From Bacteroidia bacterium (lineage in GTDB: Bacteria > Bacteroidota > Bacteroidia > Flavobacteriales > Flavobacteriaceae), in contig JAUIBP010000005.1 of the NCBI GenBank assembly GCA_030427735.1, forward strand, positions 124,001 through 188,000: a stretch of DNA of 64,000 bases, read 5' to 3'. The translations under genes were made by a program, and so were the position numbers. Shown one piece after another: positions 35,822-45,697 of the stretch (position 1 is its first letter; each line of letters begins with the position of its first letter). Under the pieces are notes generated by a model, which did no database searches, was not told the origin of the DNA, and was given only the letters and a program-made list of their open reading frames with translations.

Positions 35822-36760
35822 ATGCCCCAGATATCAGTAATAATTTCAGTTTTCAACAAACAGCAGTACATTTATGATACCATACAAAGTGTGCTTAATC
35901 AAACGTTTTCCGATTTTGAAATAATCATAATTAACGACGGATCTACAGATCAAAGCGAAACTATTATAAAAACATTTACAGACGCACGCATTCATTATAT
36001 AAAGCAACCGAACAAAGGTGCTGCAGCTGCAAGAAACACAGGCATTGCAAAGGCTAATACGAATTTTGTGGCGCTCTTAGATGGCGACGATACTTGGCAC
36101 AATACGTATTTAGAATCTATTATAAACGCTAAAAACAATTTTCCTGACGCTCAGGTTTTTGCTTCGGCTGTTGCTCACAAATACGACACAGAACTTGTAC
36201 CTGTACCATACAACTTTAAAATAGACGGTAAGATTTCTATCAAAAATTATTTTAAAAACAGTAAAAAACATTCGCTTTTAACCAGTTCTAGCATTGCATT
36301 TAACACCGATATTCTACTTACAACTGGAAATTTCAACACCAGTATAAAATCTGGCGAAGACACCGATATGTGGATTCGTATAGGCCTGTATTTTCCAATT
36401 GTATTCATTAATAAAGTATTGGTATACTACAACTATAGCGATTCTAGTTTATCGAATACAACCTTTAACCTCTCTGCAAAACCCAAATACGATAAATACG
36501 ATGCAGAAGAAAAAAACAATCCAGAAGTTAAAGCGTTTATAGATAAAAACAGGTATTCGCTGGCATTATTGAGCCGCTTGCAAAACGACAATCAAGCCTT
36601 TAATTTTTACCATTCTAAAATTGATCGCTCCAGTTTAACCTTAAAGCAAAACATATTAATAAATAGTCCGAAATGGATTTTAAAAGCACTTTTACAATTA
36701 AAAGCCTTAAAAGGAAAAAAGGTTTACTACATGCCTTTAAATTCTAAAAAATCTGAGTAA
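35822..36760 (+). CDS. Family 2 glycosyltransferase
   Basis: 312-residue GT-A enzyme of the WcaA type: MPQISVIISVFNKQQYIYDTI, IIINDGSTDQS, AAARNTGIAKAN and LDGDDTWH (about residues 89-93). The acid for catalysis is plausibly the E in KSGEDTDMWIR. It is soluble or peripheral. Its 3' end overlaps the convergent FdtA-like gene by 34 bases. The nearby deoxyhexose genes suggest it helps assemble the surface polysaccharide repeat unit. Confidence 0.88.
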   Translation: MPQISVIISVFNKQQYIYDTIQSVLNQTFSDFEIIIINDGSTDQSETIIKTFTDARIHYIKQPNKGAAAARNTGIAKANTNFVALLDGDDTWHNTYLESIINAKNNFPDAQVFASAVAHKYDTELVPVPYNFKIDGKISIKNYFKNSKKHSLLTSSSIAFNTDILLTTGNFNTSIKSGEDTDMWIRIGLYFPIVFINKVLVYYNYSDSSLSNTTFNLSAKPKYDKYDAEEKNNPEVKAFIDKNRYSLALLSRLQNDNQAFNFYHSKIDRSSLTLKQNILINSPKWILKALLQLKALKGKKVYYMPLNSKKSE

Positions 36761-37161
36761 TCGCGAATGTAGTCAGATTCGTCAAATTCTTCCGAAGCCA
36801 ATACCAAACATACAGATCCAGACGAAAAATTTTCTATCTCCCTCCAAATCCCAGGTACAATTAACAGGCCTTTATCTGGTTTATTTAAAGTAATTAAACG
36901 CTCGGAAACAGCATCTTTAACCCGCACTTCAAAACTGCCGCTTAAAGGAATTAAAAACTGAAATAATTGTTTATGCGCATGTCCACCACGAAAGGCATCG
37001 CTTGGCACATCGTAAAGGTAATACACTCGTTTTATTGCAAACGGAATACAGTCTTTTTCGATTACCGCTAAATTCCCTCTTGTGTCTTTAATTTTCGGGA
37101 TTTCTACTTGCTGTAAATCGTTTATGGTTGATGCAATATTTGTTCTAAAAGTTGGTTCCAA
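36727..37161 (-). CDS. dTDP-6-deoxyhexose-4-ulose 3,4-ketoisomerase, FdtA/QdtA-like cupin
   Basis: Isomerises dTDP-4-keto-6-deoxyglucose to the 3-keto sugar on the route to 3-amino-3,6-dideoxyhexoses. The 144 residues show KDTRGNLAVIE, KRVYYLYDV and RGGHAHK; His61 and His63 correspond to the catalytic pair in FdtA. WREIENFSS replaces the WHEM seen in the Aneurinibacillus enzyme. FdtA and QdtA give different epimers; I cannot choose. The ATG at 37161 lies inside the end of the upstream glycosyltransferase gene (40-base overlap), because no later start exists before the domain. Confidence 0.85.
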   Translation of the reverse strand: MEPTFRTNIASTINDLQQVEIPKIKDTRGNLAVIEKDCIPFAIKRVYYLYDVPSDAFRGGHAHKQLFQFLIPLSGSFEVRVKDAVSERLITLNKPDKGLLIVPGIWREIENFSSGSVCLVLASEEFDESDYIRDYSDFLEFKGM

Positions 37162-38237
37162 TCGTTAGTTATATTTTTTACCGAAAAACGTTGCACACTC
37201 TCTTGCGCATGCGTTTTACAGGTTTGGTACAGTAATTCGTCAAATATAAAACTATTCATAGCATTGCTTATTGCCTGAACATTAAAATTTTCGACCAAAA
37301 TACCATTATATCCAGATTTAATAACTTCGTCTGGTCCCGATTTACAATTTACAGCAAGCATGGGTGTACCCAAACCTAAAGACTCTGGAATAACCATGGG
37401 AAAACCTTCAAACCGACTTGTTAAAACAGAAAACAAAGCGTGTTTTACATAAGGGTACGGATTGACCGTAAATCCTTTAAACACCACCGAATGCTCTATT
37501 TTTAAGGAAACTGTATATTGTTTTAACAGTTCCAAATCGGGGCCATCGCCCAAAACCAGTAAACGTATTCCCGCTTCAGGTAATTTCGATGCCTTATAAG
37601 CAGAAAGCAAGAGCTTCACATTTTTATGATAGTCGTCTAATCGTCCAAAAAAAATAATGTAGCGTTCTAATTCAATGTCTTTTTTTGTTAAAGCTTCCGA
37701 AGCCTGCTCGATTTCAGAAAAATTAAACGCATTGTAAACCGTACGTACCTGTTTTAAACCAAGCTGTTTTTTAAAATGTGTTTTAGCCGCTTCAGACACT
37801 GTTACCATAGGTTGATTTTGATATAAATATTTATTCAACCAGTTATAAGGCGTAAAAGTTTTGCTCAACTTATAATTATGAAGCACATAAATTACAGTTT
37901 CGTTTTTATAAATCCATTTAGAAATAATACATTCTCTGTAGGCCTGCAACCTAGTTCTGGCATCAATAATTGCATCAAAATTATGTGCTTTCAAAAACGC
38001 TTTAAATTGTTTTAAGCGCCCCAAGCGTCCAAAAAAAGTATCGTTAGCGTCCTTTAATTCACCTAAATTAAAAAGGGTTCCTTTATACTCGTAATCTACT
38101 TTATTTAGCACGGTAACAATGTACACTTTATACCCCAACTGATGCAACATGATAGAAAGCTGTGCAGACGAACGCTCTGCGCCACCTTTTCCTAAAGAGG
38201 ATGCTACAATACAAATCTTTTTATTATTACCTTGCAC
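37122..38237 (-). CDS. Family 4 glycosyltransferase
   Basis: 371-residue GT-B enzyme. SSLGKGGAERSSAQLSIML is the N-terminal glycine-rich loop, and the C-terminal donor site holds FFGRLDDYHKN, FKGFTVNPYPYV and EGFPMVIPESLGLGTPMLAV with the E-x7-E motif. The start is GTG. It is divergent from the next plus-strand glycosyltransferase gene, 34 bases away, and overlaps the FdtA-like gene. Confidence 0.88.
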   Translation of the reverse strand: MQGNNKKICIVASSLGKGGAERSSAQLSIMLHQLGYKVYIVTVLNKVDYEYKGTLFNLGELKDANDTFFGRLGRLKQFKAFLKAHNFDAIIDARTRLQAYRECIISKWIYKNETVIYVLHNYKLSKTFTPYNWLNKYLYQNQPMVTVSEAAKTHFKKQLGLKQVRTVYNAFNFSEIEQASEALTKKDIELERYIIFFGRLDDYHKNVKLLLSAYKASKLPEAGIRLLVLGDGPDLELLKQYTVSLKIEHSVVFKGFTVNPYPYVKHALFSVLTSRFEGFPMVIPESLGLGTPMLAVNCKSGPDEVIKSGYNGILVENFNVQAISNAMNSFIFDELLYQTCKTHAQESVQRFSVKNITNDWNQLLEQILHQP

Positions 38238-38271
38238 TAGAAATTAATTTCAATCGCTTCAAATATACTAA

Positions 38272-39417
38272 ATGAAAATCTTATTAGTAGGAGAATATAG
38301 CAGACTGCACAACTCTTTAAAAGAAGGCTTAGAACAGCTAGGGCATCAAGTTACTATTATAGGATTGGGCGATCATTTTAAGAATTTCCCTGTAGATATT
38401 CCATTTCATAATAATTATCAATCTGGGATTTCAAAATGGATTAAACGCATTGTTTTCAAACTCTTTAAAATCGATTTATTTTCGAAAAATATACAAGTGC
38501 AATTTAATAGCGTAAAACAACATCTTAAAGGGTTTGATATTGTGCAGCTTATTAACGAAAATACGTTTAACACCATTGCCGAAGTAGAACAAACGTTACT
38601 ATCGTATATTTTTAAACACAACAAACAAGTGTACTTAATGTCCTGCGGCACGGACTATACAAGTGTTAAGTATGCGTTAGACAAAAAATTTAAATACTCA
38701 ATTTTAACCCCTTACTTTGAAAAGAAAGAACCTGAAAAAGCATTTCTATACGCTTTAAAATTTAATACTGAAGCTTTTAAAAAACTGCATCAATATATTT
38801 TTAAAAACATTACCGGTGTTATTGCTTCAGATTTAGATTATCATCTGCCCTTGCTTGGGCATCCTAAATATTTAGGGGTGATTCCTAACCCCATAAATAC
38901 TGATATATTACCCTTCAACCCTTTAAAAATAACCGATAGAGTAATTATTTTTCATGGGATAAATTCTTCAAAATATTATAAAAAAGGAAACGATTTTTTT
39001 GAAGCCGCCTTAAACCAAATTGTAAAAAAATATCCTAAAAAAGTAGACGTTATTGCAGTTTCAGATTTACCATACAACCAATACATCACTTCGTTTAACA
39101 AAGCCCATATTGTATTAGACCAAGTTTATGCTTACGACCAAGGCTTTAATGCATTAGAAGCCATGGCTAAAGGTAAAGTGGTATTTACGGGTGCCGAGCA
39201 AGAATGGTTAGATTTTTATAATTTAGGAGAAGATACCATAGCCATAAACGCATTGCCAGATGTAGATTATTTAGTTAAAAAATTAGAATGGCTTATTTTA
39301 AACCCGAGTAAAATTGAATCGATTTCTAAAAATGCCCGTTTGTTTATAGAGCAACATCACAACTACATTCAAGTGGCCAAGCAATATCTAAATACGTGGC
39401 ATACGGCAACTAACTAA
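38272..39417 (+). CDS. Glycosyltransferase, GT-B fold (family 4-like)
   Basis: 381 residues beginning MKILLVGEYSRLHNSLKEGL, typical of the N-terminal domain of GT-B enzymes. The donor domain includes IFHGINSSKYYKKGNDFF, DLPYNQY and QGFNALEAMAKGKVVFTG with the glutamate (E in LEAMAK) expected for nucleotide-sugar binding. No membrane helices. A stand-alone plus-strand gene between the divergent family 4 gene and the convergent flippase gene; its function in the island is inferred. Confidence 0.8.
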   Translation: MKILLVGEYSRLHNSLKEGLEQLGHQVTIIGLGDHFKNFPVDIPFHNNYQSGISKWIKRIVFKLFKIDLFSKNIQVQFNSVKQHLKGFDIVQLINENTFNTIAEVEQTLLSYIFKHNKQVYLMSCGTDYTSVKYALDKKFKYSILTPYFEKKEPEKAFLYALKFNTEAFKKLHQYIFKNITGVIASDLDYHLPLLGHPKYLGVIPNPINTDILPFNPLKITDRVIIFHGINSSKYYKKGNDFFEAALNQIVKKYPKKVDVIAVSDLPYNQYITSFNKAHIVLDQVYAYDQGFNALEAMAKGKVVFTGAEQEWLDFYNLGEDTIAINALPDVDYLVKKLEWLILNPSKIESISKNARLFIEQHHNYIQVAKQYLNTWHTATN

Positions 39418-39421
39418 GCCG

Positions 39422-40756
39422 TTATTCTTCTTCTTCATCTTTATAATCGTCATCTAATAATTCATCTTCTGGAAGCACCCCAAAAAGAGACGAACTAAAA
39501 ATAAGCAGAATTAAACCGTAGTACATAACGTAGGTTACAAAGTGCGCAATAGTAGCACCTTTAACACCGTATAAGTCGATAAAATAAATACTGGTAACAT
39601 ATAAAATAAGAACCGAGAAGGCTTCAGTTATTATATAATGCCAGAACATTTTTTTGGCTAAAAACTGATACGAAATGACTATAGACAAGACCTTTACAAA
39701 ATCGCCTAAAAGTTGCCACAAAAACAAATCTTCGACAGGCTTAAATTCCGATGTAAACACTATAGCAACTATAAATCTGCGCAGTAAAAAGATAGACAAT
39801 AATCCCAAAGCAAATACTGGAATAATGGTTTTATAAAACCCAAAAACCTCGGCCCTGAATTCTTTAACATTATCAATTTCCGAAAATCGCGGTAAAATAT
39901 ATAGCGACAATAATGAGCTTACAAACATTAAATAATATTTTGAAATCCTTATCATAGCTTCCCAAAAACCAGCATCTTTATATCCAATATTATCTATTAT
40001 ATAAGTTCTAATTGAAATAGCTACTAGCGGTAAAACTATGGCCGAAAACAAAGCCATTATAGAATAAGAACTCAGCTTTTTAACATATCCAAAATCGACA
40101 TAACTCGCTTTTATTAACGGAATAAGACTACGTTGATTTACCACCCCAACCAAAGTGATTAAAAATATGATGGACTCTGCAATAACAATAGAAATTAAAG
40201 CCCCATCTATACGGTTTTGATAAATTAATATTAATGTAATGGAAGCCCCCAAAATCTGCCCAATTATATTTATAATAAGCAACATTTTGTACTTAGAATA
40301 CCCGTTCATAATCGAAAAGGCAAACATATTCATAGAATAAAAAGGCAAGGCAATCGCCATGACTCGAATTACATAAGCATAATCGTTATACGTTGGAAAA
40401 ATAAGATCGTTAATGTACTCGGCATTAAAATAGCAAAAAAACGACACCAAAATGGTAGCAATAAACCCGACATAAAACGAGGTCGACAAGGTTTTGGTAA
40501 GCTCTAAGGTGTTGTTTTTAAATTCAGCAATATATTTTACCACCCCATTATACATACCTAAAATAGCAAAAGATTGGGTAGAACTTACTAAGTTTCGTAA
40601 GTTCCCGATAAGCGCCAAACCTTCTGCACCAATAAAAATTGCAATAGCTTTTGAGGTTAAAAATCCAGCCACAATTCTGGTAATTACCGAAGCCGAATTT
40701 AAAGAAGCTACCTTAAAAAGAACGTTATTATTTATGTAGTTTATTAATTTTTTCAA
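39422..40756 (-). CDS. Polysaccharide flippase, Wzx/MATE-like
   Basis: Moves a lipid-linked repeat unit across the inner membrane. The 444 residues give about 12 to 14 membrane helices, and the N-terminal ITRIVAGFLTSKAIAIFIGAEG matches the Wzx pattern, followed by an acidic C-terminal tail DELLDDDYKDEEEE. The start is TTG, directly adjoining the stop of the aminotransferase gene, so it is translated from the same mRNA. The Wzx route implies a Wzy-type polymerase; no polymerase is recognised here, although the 425-residue membrane protein at 45698 is a possible candidate. Confidence 0.85.
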   Translation of the reverse strand: MKKLINYINNNVLFKVASLNSASVITRIVAGFLTSKAIAIFIGAEGLALIGNLRNLVSSTQSFAILGMYNGVVKYIAEFKNNTLELTKTLSTSFYVGFIATILVSFFCYFNAEYINDLIFPTYNDYAYVIRVMAIALPFYSMNMFAFSIMNGYSKYKMLLIINIIGQILGASITLILIYQNRIDGALISIVIAESIIFLITLVGVVNQRSLIPLIKASYVDFGYVKKLSSYSIMALFSAIVLPLVAISIRTYIIDNIGYKDAGFWEAMIRISKYYLMFVSSLLSLYILPRFSEIDNVKEFRAEVFGFYKTIIPVFALGLLSIFLLRRFIVAIVFTSEFKPVEDLFLWQLLGDFVKVLSIVISYQFLAKKMFWHYIITEAFSVLILYVTSIYFIDLYGVKGATIAHFVTYVMYYGLILLIFSSSLFGVLPEDELLDDDYKDEEEE

Positions 40757-41851
40757 TTAATAGGCATTTAAAACTGTTAGTACTCTATCCACGTCATGTT
40801 CATCCATAACGGGGCTTATAGGCAAACTCACCACCGTGTCGTGAATATGCTCTGTTATCGGAAACTTTAAATGGTTATACACCTTTAAAGCTTCTTGCTT
40901 ATGTGGAGGGATTGGGTAATGGATTAAAGTTTCGATTTGATGCTTTTTTGCGTACTCTACAAAATCGTTTCTGTGTGCTACCCGAACCACAAAAAGATGA
41001 AAAGCATGCGCTCTCAAATCTGAGCATAAAGGTAATATTATTTTACTATTTTTTAACTCTGTCAGGTATCGATTTGCAATTTTTCGACGAACGTCATTAT
41101 CGGCATCCAAATCCTTAAGCTTTACAGTTAAAAACCGCGCCTGAACATCGTCTAGTCTCGAATTTACTCCCTGACGCACATTAACATATTTAGAAACCGA
41201 ACCATAATTGCGTAATTGTTTAATTGTATCGGCTAAATCGTAATCGTTTGTACAAACAGCGCCGCCATCACCCAATGCGCCTAAATTTTTACTCGGATAA
41301 AAACTAAAAGCTGCGGCATGCCCTAGATTTCCAGCACGTTTACCACTAGCATTTTGGGCCCCGTGTGCCTGGGCTGCATCTTCAACAACAATTAAATCTT
41401 TTTTACAATCTGCAAGCGTAGCATCGTCTACCAATTGTCCGTATAAATGCACCAATAAAATGGCCTTGGTTTTTAATGTTTTTTGCTTCGCAATCTCGAC
41501 ATTTGTAATAGTATACGTTTCTAAATTAGGCTCTACAAACACAGGTTTTAAACCTGCCTGTAAAATGCCCAACACACTAGCAATAAAAGTATTTGCAGGC
41601 ACTAAAATCTCATCACCAATTTGTAATTTACCTAAGGCGACATACCCTTTAAAAATTAAGCTTATGGCATCTAAGCCAGTACCAACACCTATGCTATAGG
41701 TTGTGCCGCAATAGTTTGCAAATGCATGCTCGAATTGGCTAACCCCTTGCCCTAAGATATAATGTCCCGAATTAAGAAACTCCTTAAAAACAGTTTCGAA
41801 ATCGTTACGATAACGGTCGTTAATTTTATGTAAGTCTAAAAACTTAATCAT
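40757..41851 (-). CDS. DegT/DnrJ/EryC1/StrS aminotransferase, FdtB/QdtB-like
   Basis: PLP enzyme that transaminates a keto sugar. The ATG at 41851 ([17 protein letters not shown]) is chosen because its ATGA overlaps the stop of the upstream gene; a TTG two codons earlier is possible. 364 residues, with [19 protein letters not shown] and [17 protein letters not shown], where Lys188 binds PLP. With the FdtA-like isomerase it would make dTDP-3-amino-3,6-dideoxyhexose. It is followed without a gap by the flippase gene. Confidence 0.87.
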   Translation of the reverse strand: MIKFLDLHKINDRYRNDFETVFKEFLNSGHYILGQGVSQFEHAFANYCGTTYSIGVGTGLDAISLIFKGYVALGKLQIGDEILVPANTFIASVLGILQAGLKPVFVEPNLETYTITNVEIAKQKTLKTKAILLVHLYGQLVDDATLADCKKDLIVVEDAAQAHGAQNASGKRAGNLGHAAAFSFYPSKNLGALGDGGAVCTNDYDLADTIKQLRNYGSVSKYVNVRQGVNSRLDDVQARFLTVKLKDLDADNDVRRKIANRYLTELKNSKIILPLCSDLRAHAFHLFVVRVAHRNDFVEYAKKHQIETLIHYPIPPHKQEALKVYNHLKFPITEHIHDTVVSLPISPVMDEHDVDRVLTVLNAY

Positions 41852-42819
41852 ACCCAAACATCATCTAACAATTTATAATTTTGAGTTTCTACCTTATAAA
41901 AATCTTGAGCCACGGCGTTGGCACCAAAACCTTCTTTCCAATACAACAAGCCTTTATTTAACTGTTTTCCATTATTCTCGTTAGAAATTCCGAAGTCGAA
42001 ATATTGCTTATCCTTAAACACCTTGCTAATTAAATATTGATGCAATGCATCTAGACTCCCCAAAGTATTTTTTGAAGCATTAGCCGAAATATACTGAGAA
42101 TGCGCTACGTGTTTACAATCAAAAATGGTGGTGCCCGCTACAATGTCTCCATTGTAATACACATTAAACTGACGAATTTGATTAGGAAACCTTGCTTTCA
42201 ACATTTTAATTTCCTGTAAAGTATGTACTGGTTCAGTTTTATGTTTTTCTTGTAGATTCGGGATTAAAATATCATTCCAAAACGCTTCAAATTCATTGGT
42301 TTCCTTAATCTCTAAATGATGCTTTATGGCACGTTTACACCCCGCTATTCTATCTTTCGAAAATTGTATTGGGACTTGTAAATTAACCACAGAAAGCATA
42401 TCGCGTCTATACAATTGGGCTTGTAATAAAAACATGGTGTACAACAATTCATCGCTCGCCACACTGGTATAAATAGAAGGCATTTGCTTAATTACCAACG
42501 TACCGATGTTTAGGCGATTTAAAAACTGTAACACCATTTTGAAGGCCTCTAAAATATCCTGAAATTTTAATGTGCGCTGGATTATAAGGCCGCCATAAGT
42601 TAAGCCTTGATGAGAATACAACGTTTGGCCGTTGTAATTTGCAGGAAGCAATGCTATAACTTTATCGTTTTTGAAAACCAATAACGAGTGGTCCTCAAAC
42701 CTGTCGCTATGGTAATCCATAAAATCACGCCGAAACAAAAATGTTGCATTTTTAGCCTTGAAAGCAAAATCGTTCCAAAGTTCTTGATGCTGAGGCGTGT
42801 ATTTAACAACTGAAAAAAT
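41848..42819 (-). CDS. GNAT/FemAB-like acyltransferase fold protein with a non-standard start
   Basis: From residue 28 on ([21 protein letters not shown]) the protein is a family often found beside DegT genes in Flavobacteriaceae. The open frame extends upstream of the first TTG (42738) as [19 protein letters not shown] and ATFLF, which look like the family's true N-terminus, back to TAG at 42825-42823. No ATG, GTG or TTG lies in this extension; the best start is ATT at 42819, giving 323 residues. It may acetylate the amino sugar made by the neighbours, which lack a recognised FdtC. Assignment of the fold is likely, of the reaction speculative. Confidence 0.72.
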   Translation of the reverse strand: MFSVVKYTPQHQELWNDFAFKAKNATFLFRRDFMDYHSDRFEDHSLLVFKNDKVIALLPANYNGQTLYSHQGLTYGGLIIQRTLKFQDILEAFKMVLQFLNRLNIGTLVIKQMPSIYTSVASDELLYTMFLLQAQLYRRDMLSVVNLQVPIQFSKDRIAGCKRAIKHHLEIKETNEFEAFWNDILIPNLQEKHKTEPVHTLQEIKMLKARFPNQIRQFNVYYNGDIVAGTTIFDCKHVAHSQYISANASKNTLGSLDALHQYLISKVFKDKQYFDFGISNENNGKQLNKGLLYWKEGFGANAVAQDFYKVETQNYKLLDDVWV

Positions 42820-42851
42820 AGGCTAGTTTTTAGATTTGAAAAACGAAAATA

Positions 42852-43082
42852 CTAATTTTTCTTCAACAACAAATAGTAGAAATTAATAATCAAAATAGCA
42901 CCATTAGTAATAATTATTGGCCAAGAGGTCTGCAACATAAAACCATAAATAACAAACAAAGCACACCCTACAGAATTTATAATTCTAAGTTTTATAACAT
43001 CTTTCATTGTAAAAGACAGTAATAAAAAAGCTGAAGCCAAATACCCGACCCACTCGGTTATTGAAATACCCAATAGTTCCAT
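42852..43082 (-). CDS. Small membrane protein (YgjV-like)
   Basis: 76 residues with three hydrophobic helices: ITEWVGYLASAFLLLSF, LRIINSVGCALFVIYGFML and IIITNGAILIINFYYLLL. It resembles the bacterial inner-membrane family represented by E. coli YgjV, whose role is unknown. It lies 73 bases before the SGNH gene on the same strand. Confidence 0.65.
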   Translation of the reverse strand: MELLGISITEWVGYLASAFLLLSFTMKDVIKLRIINSVGCALFVIYGFMLQTSWPIIITNGAILIINFYYLLLKKN

Positions 43083-43155
43083 ATTAAAAATTAAATGATT
43101 AACAGACTGTTACAAGTTACGTTATTCAATTGTAAAACGAAGTACAAGCGTTTTA

Positions 43156-44061
43156 TTATTTCAATAATTCCTGCAATTTTACACTTAGTTTTTTTGCACC
43201 TTGGGCGTTTAAATGATCTCCATCAAAAAAATCTTGAGCCGTAAAACTTTCATCATTTAAAAAATTTAGATAAGTGCACGTGGTGTATGTTGAATCTAAA
43301 AATTTACCGAAATCTTCTGTTTTTTGCCATTGGGTTTTATCCATGTAAGAGTTATACGACTTATAGCCTGGCAGAGTAATAACCACCAATTGAATATTTC
43401 TGGTTTCGCAAAACGCTGCTATTGCTTTAAAATTATCGGTATTAAAATGGTATTGACTTAAATCTGAAATGGTATGCCGTTGGGCCACATTAATCCCTGC
43501 TTGCTCTAAGTTCTCTGGTGGCGTAACATGTGCATTAATTCCCCAACCTGATTGGGTTATAGACGTTTCTGATACGCCCAATACATAATAGTTATAAATT
43601 CGATTTAAATTATTTTGAAGTTTTACACTCAATAATTCCGAATGCTGTTTAAACGTATAATCTTGTTGCAAATGAAAATACAAATTGTAATCTTTAAGTC
43701 GCCAAGCTTCATTCGTTTCTGACAATGTTTCGAATAATGATGCATAAGACAACCTAATAATAATCGTTTTTAAATTTGTTAACTGGTTTTGGTATTGCTG
43801 TAAAATAGCCCAATCTACATCTGGAGTTTGCGATACAAAACTGGCATTAAAAGCATTTCCTTTTAAATAATCGGGATTGATTCCATATAAACTGTGGGAG
43901 CTTCCTAAAATTAATGTTTCAATTGTGTTTGCATTGCTGCTTAAATACGCCGCCTTTTGCTTATAATCGTTAGGTATTTGTCTTAACAATACTTCTATAG
44001 CGCCACCTATAATCAATATAGGAGCGATAAAAATTACAAGTAATTTAAGAAATTGCTTCAT
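43156..44061 (-). CDS. SGNH-hydrolase-like membrane-anchored partner of the MBOAT protein
   Basis: 301 residues: N-terminal membrane helix (about residues 7-25) and an extracytoplasmic domain with the pattern ILGSSHSLYGINPDYL near residue 52 (Ser in a GSS block) and DGDHLNAQGA near the end, with Asp and His of an SGNH catalytic triad. It resembles AlgX/DltD-type partners that transfer acyl groups to polysaccharide or teichoic acid. Its start adjoins the MBOAT stop directly, so both are made from one mRNA. Confidence 0.75.
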   Translation of the reverse strand: MKQFLKLLVIFIAPILIIGGAIEVLLRQIPNDYKQKAAYLSSNANTIETLILGSSHSLYGINPDYLKGNAFNASFVSQTPDVDWAILQQYQNQLTNLKTIIIRLSYASLFETLSETNEAWRLKDYNLYFHLQQDYTFKQHSELLSVKLQNNLNRIYNYYVLGVSETSITQSGWGINAHVTPPENLEQAGINVAQRHTISDLSQYHFNTDNFKAIAAFCETRNIQLVVITLPGYKSYNSYMDKTQWQKTEDFGKFLDSTYTTCTYLNFLNDESFTAQDFFDGDHLNAQGAKKLSVKLQELLK

Positions 44062-45504
44062 TTAAAATTGAAAATAAATAAACTGTTGCGGTTTTGCGTA
44101 AAAATAGAAAATGAAAAACACCAATACGTAATAAAACCCCCAACGATATTTACGTTTCCAAGTCCCACCCAAAACTTCTATGCCGTAAGCATTTTGTTTA
44201 CCAAACCATTCTATTGTCATAAACACAACAATTAAAACCATTAAATATAAAGCACCAACGCGATTTGCAAATTCTGGAATTGCAAATAAGGACCTAGAAA
44301 ATATGCGTTGCAAATACCCTAAAGCCGAGCTTAAATCTTCTGCTCTAAAAAACACACGCACGATTACCAAAAACCCAAACGTTTTTAAAATACCTAAACC
44401 GGTTTGTATACTAGGTATTAATTCATTCTGATTTTGAATAATCTTTTTTTTACGCCCTCGAATAATATTGGGTAAAAAATGTAATCCGTTAATAAAACCA
44501 TAAACCACAAATTTCCACGCGGCACCATGCCATAAGCCTATAACAATAAAAATTAAAAGCGTATTTCTTACTTGCATTACTTTGGTGCCCCTACTACCCC
44601 CTAAAGGAATATAAAAATAATCTTTAAACCAGGTGGTTAACGAAATATGCCAGCGCCTCCAAAACTCGGCAATGTTAGTAGCAAAATAAGGAAATGCAAA
44701 ATTTTTAGATAAATTAAACCCGAATAATCGCGACACCCCAATTGCAATATCGGAATATCCTGAAAAATCGCAATAAATTTGAATGGTAAAGAAAAACGCA
44801 CCTATTAACAATGCGCTGCCAGAGTACGCCTCGTGATTGCCAAAAAATTCGTCTACAAAAAGTGCACAATTATCGGCAATTACCATTTTTTTAAACAGTC
44901 CCCACAACGCTTGTTTCAATCCGTCTTTAGCTTTATCTACGCTAAAAACCCTTTTTGTTTCGAATTGCGGCAAAAGATCTCGTGCACGTTCAATTGGCCC
45001 TGCTACAAGCTGCGGAAAAAAACTTACGAAAGCCATAAAACTTATAACATTAGTAGTGGGCTCTAACCGCTTTTTATAAATATCTATCGTGTAACTTAAG
45101 GTTTGAAATGTATAAAAACTAATCCCTACTGGAAGTATAATATAAAGGGCGCTATACTGCAAACGCATTCCAAGAAATGAAAAGGCTTGAATAAAATTTT
45201 CGACAAAAAAATTAAAGTATTTAAAAAAACCTAGTAGTCCTAAATTGACAAAAACACTTAAAAACAACAAAACCCGCCTTTTGCTATCGTTCTGTTCTTT
45301 AAATATTAATAGCCCCAATGTAAAATCTACTATTGTGCTAAATAAAATTAAAGCTAAAAAACGCCAATCCCACCACGCATAAAATATGTAGCTCGCCACA
45401 ACCACTAATATATTTTGTAATTTTAAACTGGTTTGAAAAACAAACCAATACAACACAAAAACTATTGGTAAAAAGACAGCAAAATCTAGGGAATTAAAAA
45501 GCAT
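44062..45504 (-). CDS. MBOAT family O-acyltransferase
   Basis: 480 residues with about ten to twelve membrane helices and the family histidine in LLIFIVIGLWHGAAWKF (about residue 350), as in AlgI, DltB and PatA. Other family signatures are FPQLVAGPIERARDLLP, YCDFSGYSDIAIG and AEFWRRWHISLT. MBOAT proteins move acyl groups from inside to outside the membrane; the paired SGNH protein then transfers them. This suggests O-acetylation of the surface polysaccharide. It is divergent from the 45698 gene. Confidence 0.88.
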   Translation of the reverse strand: MLFNSLDFAVFLPIVFVLYWFVFQTSLKLQNILVVVASYIFYAWWDWRFLALILFSTIVDFTLGLLIFKEQNDSKRRVLLFLSVFVNLGLLGFFKYFNFFVENFIQAFSFLGMRLQYSALYIILPVGISFYTFQTLSYTIDIYKKRLEPTTNVISFMAFVSFFPQLVAGPIERARDLLPQFETKRVFSVDKAKDGLKQALWGLFKKMVIADNCALFVDEFFGNHEAYSGSALLIGAFFFTIQIYCDFSGYSDIAIGVSRLFGFNLSKNFAFPYFATNIAEFWRRWHISLTTWFKDYFYIPLGGSRGTKVMQVRNTLLIFIVIGLWHGAAWKFVVYGFINGLHFLPNIIRGRKKKIIQNQNELIPSIQTGLGILKTFGFLVIVRVFFRAEDLSSALGYLQRIFSRSLFAIPEFANRVGALYLMVLIVVFMTIEWFGKQNAYGIEVLGGTWKRKYRWGFYYVLVFFIFYFYAKPQQFIYFQF

Positions 45505-45652
45505 TAAGGATGTTTCGCATTATTTAATTAGTTTTAAAAGAAATCGAAAAAAACATTTTTTATTTCAGATCTCTTGATAAAGCTAAATCGTTTTGGCTAC
45601 GAATATATAAAACTGTTGTGATAATGTTTTTAATTAAAATTTAATAGTTCGG

Positions 45653-45683
45653 TTTTAATCCTACCCTTTTCATATTACATTTG
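45653..45683 (+). promoter_or_regulatory. Promoter of the 45698-48126 operon
   Basis: TTTT, 19 bases, then TACATTTG (45676-45683), matching the Bacteroidota -7 element. The predicted start lies only about 8 bases before the TTG start codon, so the leader is very short. Confidence 0.6.
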
Positions 45684-45697
45684 CTAAAAACAAGACA

